Notes: generated by a model not told the origin, from the letters alone. Positions 33,729-46,603 are shown, counted from the first letter of the stretch. The stretch: DNA of 64,000 bases from Phycomyces blakesleeanus NRRL 1555(-) (GCF_001638985.1 NW_017265141.1:861001-925000), one strand, 5' to 3'. Numbers and translations: made by a program.

Positions 33729-36184
33729 ATGGAAGACTTTACCCTTGACCTTTTGTTGAACGACAGCAAGAAAAAATACCTTCCGGGAGATCATGTCAAA
33801 GGCATTGTCACTGTGAAATGCGCCAATGGAAGTACCAATACTCCAATTAACTTACGATTAATCTGGGCTGGCAATGCTACAAGTCAAGACAAAGATTCTG
33901 AGGATTCATTTCCTTATTTCTTGGAGGCGTGGGAGCTGGAAAATCAAACCCTTAATAGCGACCCTAGTGAACTAGTATTTCCGGAACACCTTTCATTTCA
34001 ACCAGTAAATATTTCATTGAACAGTACCTATGTTCTGCCTTCTAGTCTAGCGCTTGATGGAATATGCTCGTTTGAGTTCGATGTGATTGTACCTACACGG
34101 CTTTATCTTCCTGGAACAATCAAGGTAAAACCACGTGTTACTGTGTGGAGTAGTTTGATTTCTCATCCTCTGTTGTGGAACACTTGTTGGTACTCTTATA
34201 GACAGAAGAAACAGACATCACAGCATCCATAACGTACTCGATCGTAGCCCATCTTGATCAGTATGAGTATCCCGGTAACATTGGGGTTGCAAAGGCCGAG
34301 GTTATTCTTGCCGAAACATTCAATCATTTCTATAAATCCGGCTTCCAATCCAAGACAGTGAAATACTCCGTTGGAACTTTGTCAAATACCTCTACTGTAC
34401 AGGAATATGATTATTCAGCTTCACTTAGCATTCATATATTAAATCCAAGAGCAGAAAGAGGTGAGAGTACTATAATGGTAATTATAACTGAAACTTTATA
34501 TTCATTTACGAATTTAATTATCGGACTTATAGGTGGAGTGACACCTTTGATAGTACATATTACGACTGATTGTAGCCATGACCGGGACGAAATTATTACA
34601 TACCTTCTTGTACGTATTTGCAGCATCCGTATACAAGAAAGGTAAAGAAAAATATATAAGTTTATTCGAAATAACCAGATGCATCACTAACAGCTATGAT
34701 TAAATTTAGCAACTGTCAGTTTAATGACACGGTAGTTTGGACAAAACAAGAGACAATTAATATGAAACAAAGTTTTCATCAAAATCCAAAGAAACTTGAT
34801 CGTTTTCTGGAAATACCTGATGACATACTTCCTACAATCACCAATAACGATGGTATATTTGAGGTGAACTACAAAGTATGTGTGATGGTATCTGGGAATG
34901 ACACTGTCTACGCTGCCGAAGGTCTACCTGAAAATAGATACGTTATAGTGGACACTCCTCTTTGGATTGATTCTGTATCTAAGGAAAACATCGAACTTGT
35001 CTCTCCGTTACACCGAGCGGTTTCTGATCCAAAGAAAGATGATGTGAAAAAGAGGAATATTATGGACAGGTTCAAACGACAGATAAAACCTGATGATGTC
35101 GAGCCACTGGAGCCAGTAAAACCAGGTTTCAGGGAGTCATCGAAAGGGTTGTTTTCATTTGGCCGTAGCAAGGCTAAGAATAAGAAATCCACTTCTAATA
35201 CAACCCCGCCTGAATCGCCTTCACACAACCCCATCACAGTATCTAAATCCCCGCCTTCAACACCACCACCTCCGGGTTTAGACTCTAACTCTCGTCCTGT
35301 TCAGCGTGTTCTTAGCACAGCATCGTCTATTTCATACCGCTCTTTTATATCGTCACCATCTCTAGGAAAGTATACGATGCACCCTGGAATTTCAGAAAGA
35401 GGAACCGAAAATATGTCAGGTTCTGAAAACCATTTTAGGAGCGCGAATGAAACATATACGAAGCCCAATACTTCGGAGGACACCACTTCAGATGGATACC
35501 CTCAAGGATCAACTTACACTTATGAAAAGGCGTCATCTCAAGCTTCTTTTCTCCACAATCGTTCTTGTGGTGAAAGCAAAGCTAGCAATCAGCACCAAGA
35601 GTCCGAAATAGATATTCTTTATCGCAATATTCTTGGCCCTTATGATAATACCCCCCTCTATACTCATGGATCTGAAGATAATATCACCTCCTCTATATCT
35701 ATGGCCCCATCAATCGTAACAAGCGAGGGAGGTGTGGAAACTCACGATATGTTTGATGATTCAGATGACGAGGATATTGAAGAATATCAGGCTAGAATGA
35801 AAGCCTTAGAAATAAGACAAATGGAAGAACAACAACGATTCACAAATATCCGCTCTAATAGTCAGAGATCCAATATATCTAACGTGCGGCTCGTATCAAA
35901 CCGTTTACAACCTTCGATTACCTCCAACACTCTATTATACCACAATCATGATGAATATATATCAGCTTCCGAAACTAGTCCTCAACGCAGTAATGATGTT
36001 TTCACAGGTAAAGTCCAGCACAATATTGATATTCAGTACAAAGTTCCGTTCTAATACATTTGATTTCATAGCAAATGGAGAATATGATCTTGATGATGAT
36101 AGTTCCTCAGATGAAGATGAGCTTATTCATCAAGCTGCTAGATATAATGAGCAACAGCTCAGGCTTGGTCATTACAGAAATTGA
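33729..36184 (+). CDS. Arrestin-domain (alpha-arrestin-like) protein
   Basis: Five exons close to 725 codons: 33729-34124, 34202-34460, 34533-34641, 34710-36007 and 36072-36184. An upstream in-frame ATG at 33708 would add seven residues; MEDFTLDLLLNDSKKKYLPG fits the family N-terminus better. Residues 1-140 are an arrestin N-like fold (YLPGDHVKGIVTVKC, then SFEFDVIVPTRLYLPGTIK), and 140-400 the C-like fold (SITYSIVAHLDQYEYPG, GGVTPLIVHITTDCSHDRDE, VNYKVCVMVSGNDTVYAAEG). The long C-terminal half is disordered, Ser/Pro-rich with TPPPPGL, and ends acidic (YDLDDDSSSDEDEL). Fungal alpha-arrestins adapt ubiquitin ligases to plasma-membrane transporters and sensors; I see no PPxY motif for Rsp5 binding, so that link is unproven. 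The acceptor of exon 4 is chosen after an ACTAAC branch point and frame agreement. Confidence 0.8.
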
Positions 36185-36342
36185 GGATCCTATACTTTTA
36201 CATTTTATTTTATTCATATACATTCCTACATGTGAACACCAATATATAATTTACATGATGCATAATACATAATACATAATACATAAAATAATCTTATAAG
36301 CAAACGAATAAATACGTCTTTGCTTTAGCATTCAGAAACATA

Positions 36343-36524
36343 CACTCTTTCCGGAAATTATTGGTGCAAAAATAAAAAATTATTTGGTGCAAAAATGGAA
36401 TGCACCAAATGCACCAAAAAAGATGAATTAAGCAGAGAAATGGTAAAAAATTGCACCAAATTTTATCTTTATTTTTGCACTAAATAATTTTTTATTTTTG
36501 CACCAATAATTTCCGGAAAGAGTG
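36343..36524. mobile_element. 182-bp MITE with near-complete inverted arms and TA target site
   Basis: Arms of about 50 bp start CACTCTTTCCGGAAATTATT on the left and end as its exact inverse complement on the right, separated by about 75 bp. TA lies on both sides (36341-36342 and 36525-36526), suggesting mobilisation by a Tc1/mariner-type transposase. The mariner at 6654-8290 has different ends, so it is not its source in this window. Confidence 0.8.
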
Positions 36525-36526
36525 TA

Positions 36527-38760
36527 CATAACCGTAAATAAAGTTATAAATTCTTGCTTTAAGTATTTCAAGACGTCAAAATGAGCAATCCTCAATTTCA
36601 ACCCGAAATCTTTTTTCACCATTAAATCTACACATTTTAACTCTATTCAGATTCTTCTAAGCCAATCATTTCACTATTTAAACGCCCGCTATTCGAATTA
36701 TAATCTGAATATCTATCTGAAGAGATAATGAAACACCCTATTATAGATACAGCGAAATAAAAAATAATTATTGATACTGACCTGAATCTAAGTGCTACAT
36801 ATTTAGTCTAACATGGTTGATACGAAGAACGTGCCCAGCCAATATGACCACCAAAAAGTGTGTTGTCTCCTTCACAGCTGGCTGACTCTGGAAAACCTAG
36901 CTTCAGATAAACATAAGAGTCTTATTAATCTCGTTTACGATGATTTATTTCGAGTTTGTATTCAAAGATCTGTTGTACTATCACGATTGACTTTATCTTC
37001 CCCGTATTTTACATACCGGTACTAATGTGTATCATGTTAGACCATGAGTAAGAACATAATAAAGAAAAATAGTCCAATAAAAAATCAGTAGGGCAGAATG
37101 CAATACCGAAAGTCGACAAAGAAGACCAATAAAAAGTTTAAAACGGATTTACAAATGTTGTCTGCATTAACCTCGTGGCCCTATTCCAAACTCAGGTACT
37201 TTTTTATAAACTCTATAGGGAAAAGAGCATTCACAAAATACTTTCAAAAAGTGAATACATCTTTTATTCAAGGTCAACATATGTTACTTTAAGAATTTTG
37301 AGTTCTCAAAGCTAAAACTGAAAAGGTACAAACCGTAAGCAATCGTACATATATATTTCTTATATTAATATGCACGTATATACATTTAGTGAGTAACTAA
37401 TAAGAGATGTTAAACGAAATAAACACATTTTTTCAGACTCTTTAAGAAATAACATCTATTTGGCAGATATTTCAATATATATATAAGCTAGTAATAAAAC
37501 CGTTTATAGTTTAGACTTTGATTACATAACAGAAGATTTACAAGAAGCTCTGGTACATGTAGATCTTGAAATATTTCCCTTGACAGCAATTGACTATGGC
37601 CATTCTTCTATATTTACATCAGTATCAGGAGGTAGGATTTTAGGGTACCAATTGAGAAGATTTATTCAAAAAGTTATACAGTCTTTGGTTCAACAAGAAA
37701 ACAAAAAAAAACGTTACAAGAGCTGAAAAGGAGACATGCAAGATATACTCAGTAACAAATTGATCCCAAAAACTTTTTCAATTTTAGGATATATACTGTA
37801 TCTAGAATATGTCGAATCAAGATTGAAAAACTACTTCAAATAGTACATAAGTGTCATTGCGAAGAAATACCTCCATTTGTACCAAAGTCTTCAGAGAGAG
37901 CAGAACTAAATGGGTAGCACTTTTATTGACAGTCGAAGAATGTACAATCGTAAAAACACACACATAAAAGGGCACAAGGATAAAAAAAACGACAAGATAA
38001 GCCAAGGTAATATGTTTTGTTTGTATGGAGCTGTGATAGGCTCAGGTTTATTAAAGTTCTCTGAATAAGTAGGACGAAAGAGAAAATTGCAAAATCTGTT
38101 TCGAGGGTTTATGGGGGTTATTTGATGTTTATGGCTTCTTGATTTTTCACTTGTTTTTGTGCGATTTTTGCTAGTGTGTTAAAATGTCAATGAATTTTTT
38201 TAAGCGGTGGAAGAATCAGCAGAGTCAAGCTCGGGCTCAAATCAGAGGCGAGAGATTGATTTGTGAGTAGTGGCAAGAACCAAAGAAGGTAGAAAAGGGG
38301 GCAGGATTGAAGTAGAGTGCCCAGTGGTGGTCCCAGATAGCAAGGATTTTCAGTCCAAATACCGAAGCGGCTGGAATACCGGGGTTTAGCGTGAGAGGGA
38401 GGAGAAAGGATGTGAATGCAGAAGAGAGTGCAGAAGACGGAGAGACGGTGCCGAAGAATTCTAACCAAATGCCTAACCACACCGCGGATTTCAACGGACA
38501 AGAAAGAAAAAAATCTCTTGCGTCTCGAAGCCAAGGTAATAAAGAACAAGCCAATGCAAAGTTTAAGGATAGGTAATATACTCTTGATTTCTCAGATGTC
38601 TAAAACTCATATAATTACGTCTATATTTTATAGGTAGAAAATCTTGGAACTCAAGTACGGCAAAAGCACGATTCTTATAATCGCTTGTGTAAATGGGGTG
38701 AAAGAATAAGACTCTGTGGACTTAAAGTGATATCAGTTAGAGTTGACAAGAGCTTTGTTT
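36527..38760. other. Degenerate region without a supported gene
   Basis: Several short frames (36813-37025, 37098-37292, 38183-38575) are unrecognised. The 38183 stretch starts MSMNFFKRWKNQQSQARAQI and ends in a basic, acidic-mixed tail at 38575 but is broken by two stops (near 38267 and 38318). Its position just upstream of the Fanzor-like relic suggests it may be part of the same decayed element. Confidence 0.35.
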
Positions 38761-39212
38761 AGAATGCTTAAACGAGGAGAAAAAGAGGATTGATTGATAT
38801 TTCCCTATGTTGATGAGTTTAAGACATTCAAATTAAAAATAAACTACATCTGCTTCAAAAGAGCCAGACTCCTAACGTTTTATAATAATTATTTAACTAT
38901 TGCTAAAAGGAAAATATGACTTTTGCGTTTAATAGTTTAATTATTGGCATAGCTTTCCAAAGGTGTACGACGGTATGGAACCGTGATTCAAATGCTGCAA
39001 AGAATATTCATAACATTTCTACCGACTTACTCCGCAGCAGTGATCGGTTTATTTCTCTGTCGTTCTTGTCAGAATTGGCTTCTTCGAAAGCATATGTGCA
39101 TACGGGCTCAAAAAAGATATCAGAATGTGCAAAAGTTTATTCTAAAAATGCTATAAAAATCTACGAATTTTGTACGAATTTTATACTTTTGGTGCCCACA
39201 ACTCCAAAATGA
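38761..39212 (+). pseudogene. Fanzor/TnpB-like RNA-guided nuclease relic (C-terminal part)
   Basis: Two segments in the right order and spacing for the end of a TnpB/Fanzor nuclease: YVDEFKTFK (38803-38829), equivalent to the (V)xEFxTSKxCS block that follows RuvC-II and starts the zinc finger, and about 45 codons later CTTVWNRDSNAAKNIHNIST (38962-39021), equivalent to the last zinc-finger cysteine plus RuvC-III with its catalytic aspartate (NRDxNAAxNI). The zinc-finger cysteines between are mostly lost and the frame shifts between the two parts. The 98-codon frame starting 38916 carries the RuvC-III block to 39212. Family assignment rests on these motifs. Whether it was Fanzor 1 or 2, and its guide RNA, cannot be told from what remains. 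Confidence 0.55.
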
Positions 39213-39618
39213 TATCATTGGCTAAAATTCACATAAGATTTTGTTCGAGCAGTCTGGCTGAGTACCCCCAATGAAGTTAAAAAGAAGCCCAACCGATTCT
39301 GACTGGCAGTTTTTTCTTTATATTGCCAATTCGAATGAGGAGAAGATTATGCCTTTGATGAAAGAGATGTACTATAGTTCACAAAGCCTAGAAAAGCGGC
39401 AATAAAATATTTTTACCTGTCTCTCATAAAAATCTAAATTTGTTAAACTTTTTTTCACACCCAGATGAACGTCACATACAGGTGTCGGACGTTTAATCTG
39501 GTAAGCATTGGCCTTAATGACTTAAAGGCAGGCAATCAAGTGAAAGTAAAGCCTCCAGAACCTTTGCTCGGAAGCACTATCTGTTTTTCTTTATTATATA
39601 TATATATATAGGACAAAA
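39213..39618. other. Intergenic spacer upstream of EMC6
   Basis: No gene seen. A (TA) run at 39595-39611 is immediately upstream of the EMC6 start codon. Confidence 0.4.
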
Positions 39619-39951
39619 ATGAATCCACCAAGCCAAGACTCACACAACTTTGTTCAGCCTCATCTGGCCCATAATGCTAAACAACTTCAGTTCATCCGCT
39701 CCTGTTTTGCTGCCATTGCTGGATCGGCTGCTGGTATTCTAGGCTTTACAAACTGGTCCGGGTTTCTGTTTTACGCACTCGGATGGTCTATCTTGTCTGC
39801 GTTTGTGGTTATATTCAGTTGTGGAAGCAAGCCATCACGTTTCTTTGTTCATGGCTGGAGGGATCTGGTTATAGATGGTGCGATGAATGGAATGCTGTCG
39901 TATACTTTGTTTCACACACTATTGTATGGTCTGGTACATCTCTATCAATAA
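39619..39951 (+). CDS. EMC6: ER membrane protein complex subunit 6 (EMC6)
   Basis: Single exon, 110 residues, the usual length for EMC6. After a short cytosolic start, QLQFIRSCFAAIAGSAAGIL begins the family block (N...L..IRS..A...G..AGILG). TNWSGFLFYALGWSILSAFV and a last hydrophobic segment near LSYTLFHTLLYGLVHLY make the three membrane helices. The EMC inserts tail-anchored and multipass membrane proteins into the ER, and EMC6 forms part of its intramembrane core. The start is chosen because the frame opens with MNPPSQDSHNFVQPH and has no earlier in-frame ATG nearby; a TA run precedes it. Confidence 0.9.
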   Translation: MNPPSQDSHNFVQPHLAHNAKQLQFIRSCFAAIAGSAAGILGFTNWSGFLFYALGWSILSAFVVIFSCGSKPSRFFVHGWRDLVIDGAMNGMLSYTLFHTLLYGLVHLYQ

Positions 39952-42115
39952 ATAATAATAATACATACAGTTTCAAAAAGAGTGAAGAACGAATATATAT
40001 ATATAAACACTATAAAAATATACCGAAAAAATGCGTCTTTTTTTTTCAAAATGAAACTTATCTTTAGTGAAGTTAATATTTCAAATCTAGGATATGTCTG
40101 CTTATTTTAGTATGGAATATACTGTTCCATTTTATCCTAACCTACTATCTACACACTACAAAACAACAAGCCATTAAAACGTTCCGATCAATTTGAAGTA
40201 ACGTGTACTTTGATATTGAATACAAGACTTCCACTCCAAAAAAGTTGGATTTTAATTTTTTTTAGTTCTTGTTAGAGACATGGAAAGGGCAAAACTAGGG
40301 ATTTTACACTAAATATAGTTATTGATTGAATATTTAGTAATAAAACTATTTAAAGTTTGAACAATCTAGGAACAGTTAATTAGTACTATGCTCAACCCAA
40401 CTTTAGAAGTGTAAATCCAATACTACCAATCTTATTCTTTCTATACTCCTAGTCAAATGTGTAAGGTTAACAAAGCTGCCGACGCTTTTCCTATTGATAA
40501 TATAATAATGATACACTTAATCTATAGGTAGAAAAATATTAATGGAAAATATAATGATGAAATGTAGAAAGTTTTGATAAGTATATGCTAGGCCAACTTT
40601 ACAAGCTATATGTTTACTTTTCTATAATAATGCATGGCTTAGTATATGCGTGAGCATTTCAAGCAGTTATATTTAAATGTGGCTAAAAAAAAGGGCAGGT
40701 TTGGCAGTTAAACTTATGAGAATACCTATTTAAAAAACTGGTTATTTTATTATCTACTTTATGGAATCCCATGTAAATTAATTTTCTAAGAAAAAAACGT
40801 CTTTGCACTTTAAGTGTTTTTTATTAAATCGAATAATAGTATATAACGATGATCAGAAAAACCAGCAAATTTTATGCTCACTACGAAGCTGGCAATATTG
40901 GAGATATTTAACTCCCATTTTTATATTGGAAATTGAAGGCCGATATCTCATAAAATGATCCTAGAAAAGAGAAACAAATGAATAAGTTTACTAGTGAAGG
41001 AGGCTATATTATAAAATGAAATTTTGAAATGTTTTTATCAAATGTAACTTCTGGGGATACTACAATAATGATAAAAGATAGAATGGTGGATATCAATGTG
41101 GTATTGCATGTTTGTATGTGAGCTTGGACTGCAGGTGAGACTAGTAATGTATATATGTATATATATAAATGTATGTTTGTTTATGGAGAGTAGTAATTTC
41201 AAATGAAAGAAATATATATTTGAATAATAAAAAGAAAGATCCCATTGCTTTAAATGTATAGAAATAATCTCGAGATTTATAAAATCTATTATGATCGACA
41301 TTTCTATCAAACGCTGCAATATTATGTCACCTCAAGCTTTTTCTGTCTACTTCTTTTTCTGAACGTGCAAATATTCAGTATAAAGAACAACCATGCTTCC
41401 TAATATTATTATTACTATAAGTTCTATTAGCCAATAAGCATCTGTGTTCAATAAAAAAAAAAAGACGGAAAACAAAAGGTAAAATTGAAACATCTAAATA
41501 AAGACATAAATTTTCGGTAAAATTATACAAATTTATCATCATCCCATTGTGGACTACACCGAGAAGTCGGGTGAACAGAAACGGCAAGTGAAGGTTTCGG
41601 TTTCATATCTGAAAGTAATGGTTATGTTTAGAAAGTTAAAATACGAATGAACAATATGCGGTATTTGGAATTTCTAATTCAAGAAATATGCTAGAATGTT
41701 CCAATAGATTTATGAAACAAATTGAAACAAATTAAAGATTCCAATACTCTAAAACAAGAGACTAACTAATACGATAATGTTTCTAATGAAATCTCGCAAA
41801 CCGTTTCTTTGCGCTTTGCGTAATTATTTTATAATAGAAAATATATGCGGTTAATTATTCTATTGACACCAGAATTCGTTTTTAAAGGACACGACCTTAT
41901 TGGAGATAAATAATTTATATTAAATTTGAAACATTTTCAAAAATGCCAAAAAGCATAAATTTTAAGAATTACAGAGATTTATAAACAGTTCTCTCTTTGC
42001 AAAAGAAAGAAAGAGAAAAGTTAAATTTTTTTTTAACTTTTTCACTTTATCACTCGTCTCAATCAACAAGTCCTACTCTTTCTTTTATATATAAAAATAT
42101 ACTACCTAAAAGCCA
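39952..42115. other. 2.2-kb AT-rich gene-free region
   Basis: Only short frames without motifs. A microsatellite-like TATA stretch precedes the next gene (42085-42103, TATATATAAAAATATAC), which can serve as its core promoter. Confidence 0.4.
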
Positions 42116-42568
42116 ATGCATAATCAAACCTCTGTACTATGCCACCAACAAAATCAAGCATTGACAGAAACATGTATTCACGACGACTATACCGCAAAGC
42201 GCAAGTTTTCAAATAAGTTACAAAGACAATCAACTTGGATTCAAGCGTTTTGTCCTGGTGTAAACATGGATCGAAATTATTCCGACACCTCTACACTTAC
42301 TCCTAGCGATGAAAACTCGGAAAGTTCATATGATCAAAGTTCCTCTCCTGTCAAATGCGAATGTGGAAAAACGCTAGAATCAGGATGGAGCTGTGAGAAC
42401 TGCCGCAGAAATTGTCCGTACTGTAATCGCATGCTAACAACAGACCCTGAAGATTATTGTACAAGATGTTACCGTTATTGTACCCAACATGGTGCATATC
42501 TTATCATTTCATTGTCACCCACTGAAAATAGCTCGGCAAAAGTATGCCCAAAGTGTGCAGAGAGCTAA
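42116..42568 (+). CDS. Small cysteine-rich protein, function unknown
   Basis: Single-exon frame of 150 residues. The first 80 residues are polar and Ser/Thr-rich (STLTPSDENSESSYDQSSSP). Residues about 82-148 have nine CxxC-type cysteines: CECGKTLESGWSCENC, then CPYCNRMLTTDPEDYCTRC, YCTQHGAYL and VCPKC. This spacing suggests two or three zinc ribbons or a treble-clef fold. I do not recognise a named family. It could act in protein or nucleic-acid binding; this is inference. The next gene downstream, GDH2, is convergent with it. An internal start at MDRNYSDTST (42265) is possible. Confidence 0.6.
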   Translation: MHNQTSVLCHQQNQALTETCIHDDYTAKRKFSNKLQRQSTWIQAFCPGVNMDRNYSDTSTLTPSDENSESSYDQSSSPVKCECGKTLESGWSCENCRRNCPYCNRMLTTDPEDYCTRCYRYCTQHGAYLIISLSPTENSSAKVCPKCAES

Positions 42569-43247
42569 CACTGGACCTATATTGAACAATCCCTTTTTAT
42601 CTTGAAATCAAATCTATTTAATTTTATCGCTTGTAAATATATGTATATTTTTAAGAAAAGGTATATATTCGTATTACCATTCAGCTCTTTCGTTTACCTG
42701 TATTAGACTCGTGCTTTTATTTTCACAGCTATAATAATAAAATAAAATAAAATAAAATAAAATAGAAATAGAAATAGAAATGTATAATGCACATTACCAA
42801 AGTCTGGAAAGAATCTTATATATCTACAGACTTATTAAAGGATCAAGATGATGTTAAAGAACATAATGAGAAATTTCGAAACTTTGGAACGATTGATATA
42901 TAAAGCAGAGCCTTGAAGATGGGATTGCATTATTGTCAACACGTTGTAGCGAGGTCATTGAGAGTAAAGTTTTACAGCAATCAATATATGTAATATTTAG
43001 CTCCAAGAAGTAGTTGGATAAATCTTTAAGCTTATTTTTGGTTTTCAAGGTAGTCATTGTAGTTGACTAAAATGCTTCCAAGTGGAAAGTATTTCTTTAT
43101 TGCTCATTTGATATACCCAGTATAATTTTTTATTTGCTTGTATATTTTTATACCTCATTTTAAGTTTATTTGAATATATAGAATATCTTTTTATAACCAA
43201 CACATGGTAAAGCTAACGTGGAATAATATAGATCCATAATTACTCAT
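42569..43247. other. Convergent 3' region
   Basis: AT-rich, holds an AATAA pentanucleotide microsatellite at 42737-42768 running into AGAAAT repeats to 42781. It separates the Cys-rich gene and GDH2, whose 3' ends face each other. Confidence 0.5.
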
Positions 43248-46200
43248 CTAAGCACCCAGGGCACCCTTTGTCGCATCATAGTAATTCTCACGCATAAACT
43301 CAAAGAACGCAAAATGATCGGGCTGGGCACCATACTTGTACACAAATTGAGATGCAAGATAGGCTCCGAAAATGGCCTTGACGTAAGCGACAGGTACTCG
43401 TTTTTGCAAGGTGTCCAGACCAAGTTTTTCCAAAAGCAGTTTAGGAAAAGCGGATCTTAGAACAGCACTACGAAGTTTCTGATTCTCCCACAGACCCGTT
43501 TCTTGTAGTTGATCATTGAGCTGAACAATTGCCACGGAAAGTTCATCAGAAAGCAAGGAAATAGGTAATTTGGTTCTTGTGTGTTCTCTCCAGAGGGCAT
43601 CAAACTCAATTGCCGCATTACGCTCGATGATTTGCTGAACTTCTTTTACATAGGCCTGGTAGAATGCTGGTACCTTTCCATCTTTGACACACATGTGTTG
43701 AGCAAACTCGGCATCATCAAAGGCCAAAGCAGCAAGAACCTCAAGTGAGGAAGATGTCACTCCACCCTTATTAGCCGATGCGTCCTTGAATATTACCACA
43801 CCAGCCTTCTCGAGGCGCAAACGAGCTTCTTGAGTAAAAAACAAATTGGCCCCCTCCACAATATACTTAAACATCGGGGATCCTTCTTCATCAAACATGT
43901 CGTTGACATTATTAAGATCTACAGACTCCGGGCGTCCGCCGCATGGTACAAACAGTGTAGCTGACGCCAGAGGATTTGTGTGGAAAGTATTGCGGAAGTG
44001 AAGACCATTCTCGACCTTGTGACCACCAGGAAGCTTTACATTGTTTTCATCTACCAGTACACGAAAACCACTGGCCGACAGGAGCGAGGTATCGAAACTG
44101 ACAATCATAAGACGAGCATCTGCCAGACGATTCAACTCTTTACGGTTAATTCCCTTGGGATCATACAAAACGCCTGAACCATCCACAATAGCTACTGTCT
44201 TGTCATTGGATATCTTAATTTCGTTTGATCCAAGATCACCGTCCGGCCCGCCTGTCTGTAGCTTTGTGCAATCCTGTTCTTTCAGCGAGAATGTGCGGTA
44301 TATTCCCAAAACATACTGATGCACAGACCGGGTTGTCATACCATACAAGTCGTGCGGGATTCCGCCAAGGGATTGACTCTTGCCGGTTGTGAATGCTTTC
44401 CAGAAACTGGCACCTCGTCTGCGTGCGTGCTGAGACGCCCAGTCCATATAATCCGCCGTGCCTTCATCTGGGCCAAAGAATAGAATCTCGGATTTGTTCT
44501 TGAGATCGATCAACTTATCTTTGATGCCAGGGGTCTCGCCTACAATCAACAGATCTAACATGGAGTCGACATACTTTTCAAAAGCCACCAATGCCTTGTC
44601 CTGCTGGTCAATGTCCAACAAGATTGTTCCTTTAGACCCTCCTTCCGGAATATCTTTGTTTTTACGCTGTTGAGTTGCGGCCAAAGCATAATTTTCGTCA
44701 AATAAGGTACGTTGGTTGATCGAATAGGCTTCTCTGTTTCGCGACCGGATGATTCGAATACCACCGCGAGCAACATCTTGAAATCGAAGATGGAATCCTC
44801 TGAATTCAGAGCCGACCACAAGGAACATACCATAGAGTTTTGTAGGATACTCAATTTCTGGAAGGAAATTAGGATCAAGGCGGAAAGAGAGTGCGACCTT
44901 TGTAGATTGGTAAAAGTTTGTCTTGACAACATGTTGGTTGAAGGTCAGGAAGGCTTCAAAAACAAGCTGCTCATGGGCATTGGATGTTACACTTTTGATT
45001 TTCTTTGTTAATTGGGCGGTGTTCATGACCTCTAGGTTCGTCAGGCGTTGGTAAGATATTGTTGGTTTAAGAGATGCTTCACGCTGGTTGACGTAATGTG
45101 TGGTGGCAAAGTTTCCATAGAGAAGTCTAATCAACTCGGGATAGTTCTTGATAATCTCTAGAATGTAGTCCCGGGTAAATGTTTCTTGGCGTAGACGCTT
45201 TTTCATCTTTGTCAAAACTTCTTGGTGAATTGGGTTGTTTGAGTCCAGGATCGTATTCAGGCTAAGATATTCTTTGCCAAGTCGGTTGAGAAAATGCTGA
45301 GCAAAGATCCAACCCACAAATCCGTATACGGCTTCTTGTACGGAAAGTTGGCCGCTCTGAAAGTATTCCTGAAGAGGAGTCATGGGAAGACAGTAGAGGA
45401 GAGAGATTTCCTTGATGACCTGATGAATAGAGATTTCTATTGGAGCAGCCTTTGATATAGGGAGTGGGTTGAGATACAGAGATATGATAGTAACTCCATT
45501 AGAGAATTGCTCTGGAATATTACAAGCATAATAAGAATCGTTGAAAATACAGAGTGAGTAAAGATTACTTTTCATAAATCAACATAGATAAAAACATGTA
45601 CTATCTATCAGCTTTTGACTTACCGACATATTTGCGTGTGGAGTAGAGATCGTAGTAGTGGTACAAATCCGACAAAGCCGAAAAGAATCCGGTTGTACTT
45701 CTCTGACGATAACCCACGATCAACCGCCTTTCGCGACTACCTTGCACTTCATACATTTCAATTACTGGACCCGTACGTCTGAGGGCATTGCGCATTACTT
45801 GTTCATAGATCTTGAGTGTGTGTTCTGTGGCTGTCACCAAAAATGTCTTGTCTGAAACATGTCTAATATCTGTTTCCTTGTCAGGCTTTGGTTCAGGATT
45901 GGCAAATTGGCAGCGGGTAGCAAAATAACTACGCAACTGTGGCGTATTTTCTGGAGTTGCTGATCCGTTAGACCGATATGACTCAATACGATAGGCTTGA
46001 GTGGGAGTAGAAGGATCCAACCACTTTTCATCGATCCTGCATATTATTTACACACGCACGCACGCACGCACGTATATAGATACATACATATAAGTGAACA
46101 GATATTTACATGGTTGACTGAAGCCTGCGTCATTTCTTACATTTTTTCGATCTGAGGTCCAGACAAGACCGAAACTCCGGGTTTTGACGAATGGACATAT

Positions 46201-46603
46201 ACAGACGACTCTTCACTTTCTTTCTGGAGATTTATATCGAGGACGTTTTCGTTCTTTGTGTAGGCAAGGATCTTGGCACCATACAAGGCCATGATGTGAC
46301 TTCCGATTGTCTCAACAGACTCAAGGGCAAAGTAGTAGTCGTCGATATTCAAGTTTCTGAATTGAATGATTTAGAGTATGTCCAAGACTAGTGAATTTCT
46401 CTTTCTTATTTATATGACTGGTCAACTTACTCATAAAACCAGCGAACTTCGTTCTCGACAAGTTCCTTTGGTAGGAAGCCTGTCTGCTCCAGATGATAGA
46501 CTACTTTTTTCATTTGGTCCTTTTTGCCTGGAAACACATTCGCGTTGTATCCAGAATCATTGTGAATTGTGTGAAGAGCGTCCTTTTGGATCTTTGCTTG
46601 CAT
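43248..46603 (-). CDS. GDH2: NAD-specific glutamate dehydrogenase, large form (EC 1.4.1.2)
   Basis: Four exons close to 1022 codons: 46603-46431, 46356-46141, 46036-45624 and 45511-43248. Introns have GTAAG donors. The enzyme deaminates glutamate to 2-oxoglutarate and ammonium with NAD, the catabolic direction; yeast Gdh2 has 1092 residues. The N-terminal third is the long regulatory part of the 115-kDa class. In the catalytic part I see RGGIRIIRSRNREAYSINQR, RKNKDIPEGGSKGTILLDID with the substrate-binding lysine region, GGPDGDLGSNEIKISNDKTV (dinucleotide-binding region), and FVPCGGRPESVDLNNVNDMF. It is expected to act in the mitochondrion or cytosol; no clear targeting segment is seen. A tetranucleotide repeat CGCACGCACGCA lies in intron 2 near 46050-46072. 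The start ATG at 46603 has a clean exon 1. Confidence 0.92.

Noticed and set aside
34908..35237. 109-codon minus-strand frame opposite the arrestin gene
   Set aside because: It is the shadow of the Ser/Pro-rich C-terminal region; the plus strand has consistent exons.
38187..38554. Two long minus-strand frames with membrane-like sequence
   Set aside because: They overlap each other and the plus-strand frame; no motif or splice support, and the region is decayed.
44555..44932. 125-codon minus frame inside GDH2
   Set aside because: Out-of-frame shadow of the glutamate dehydrogenase coding sequence.
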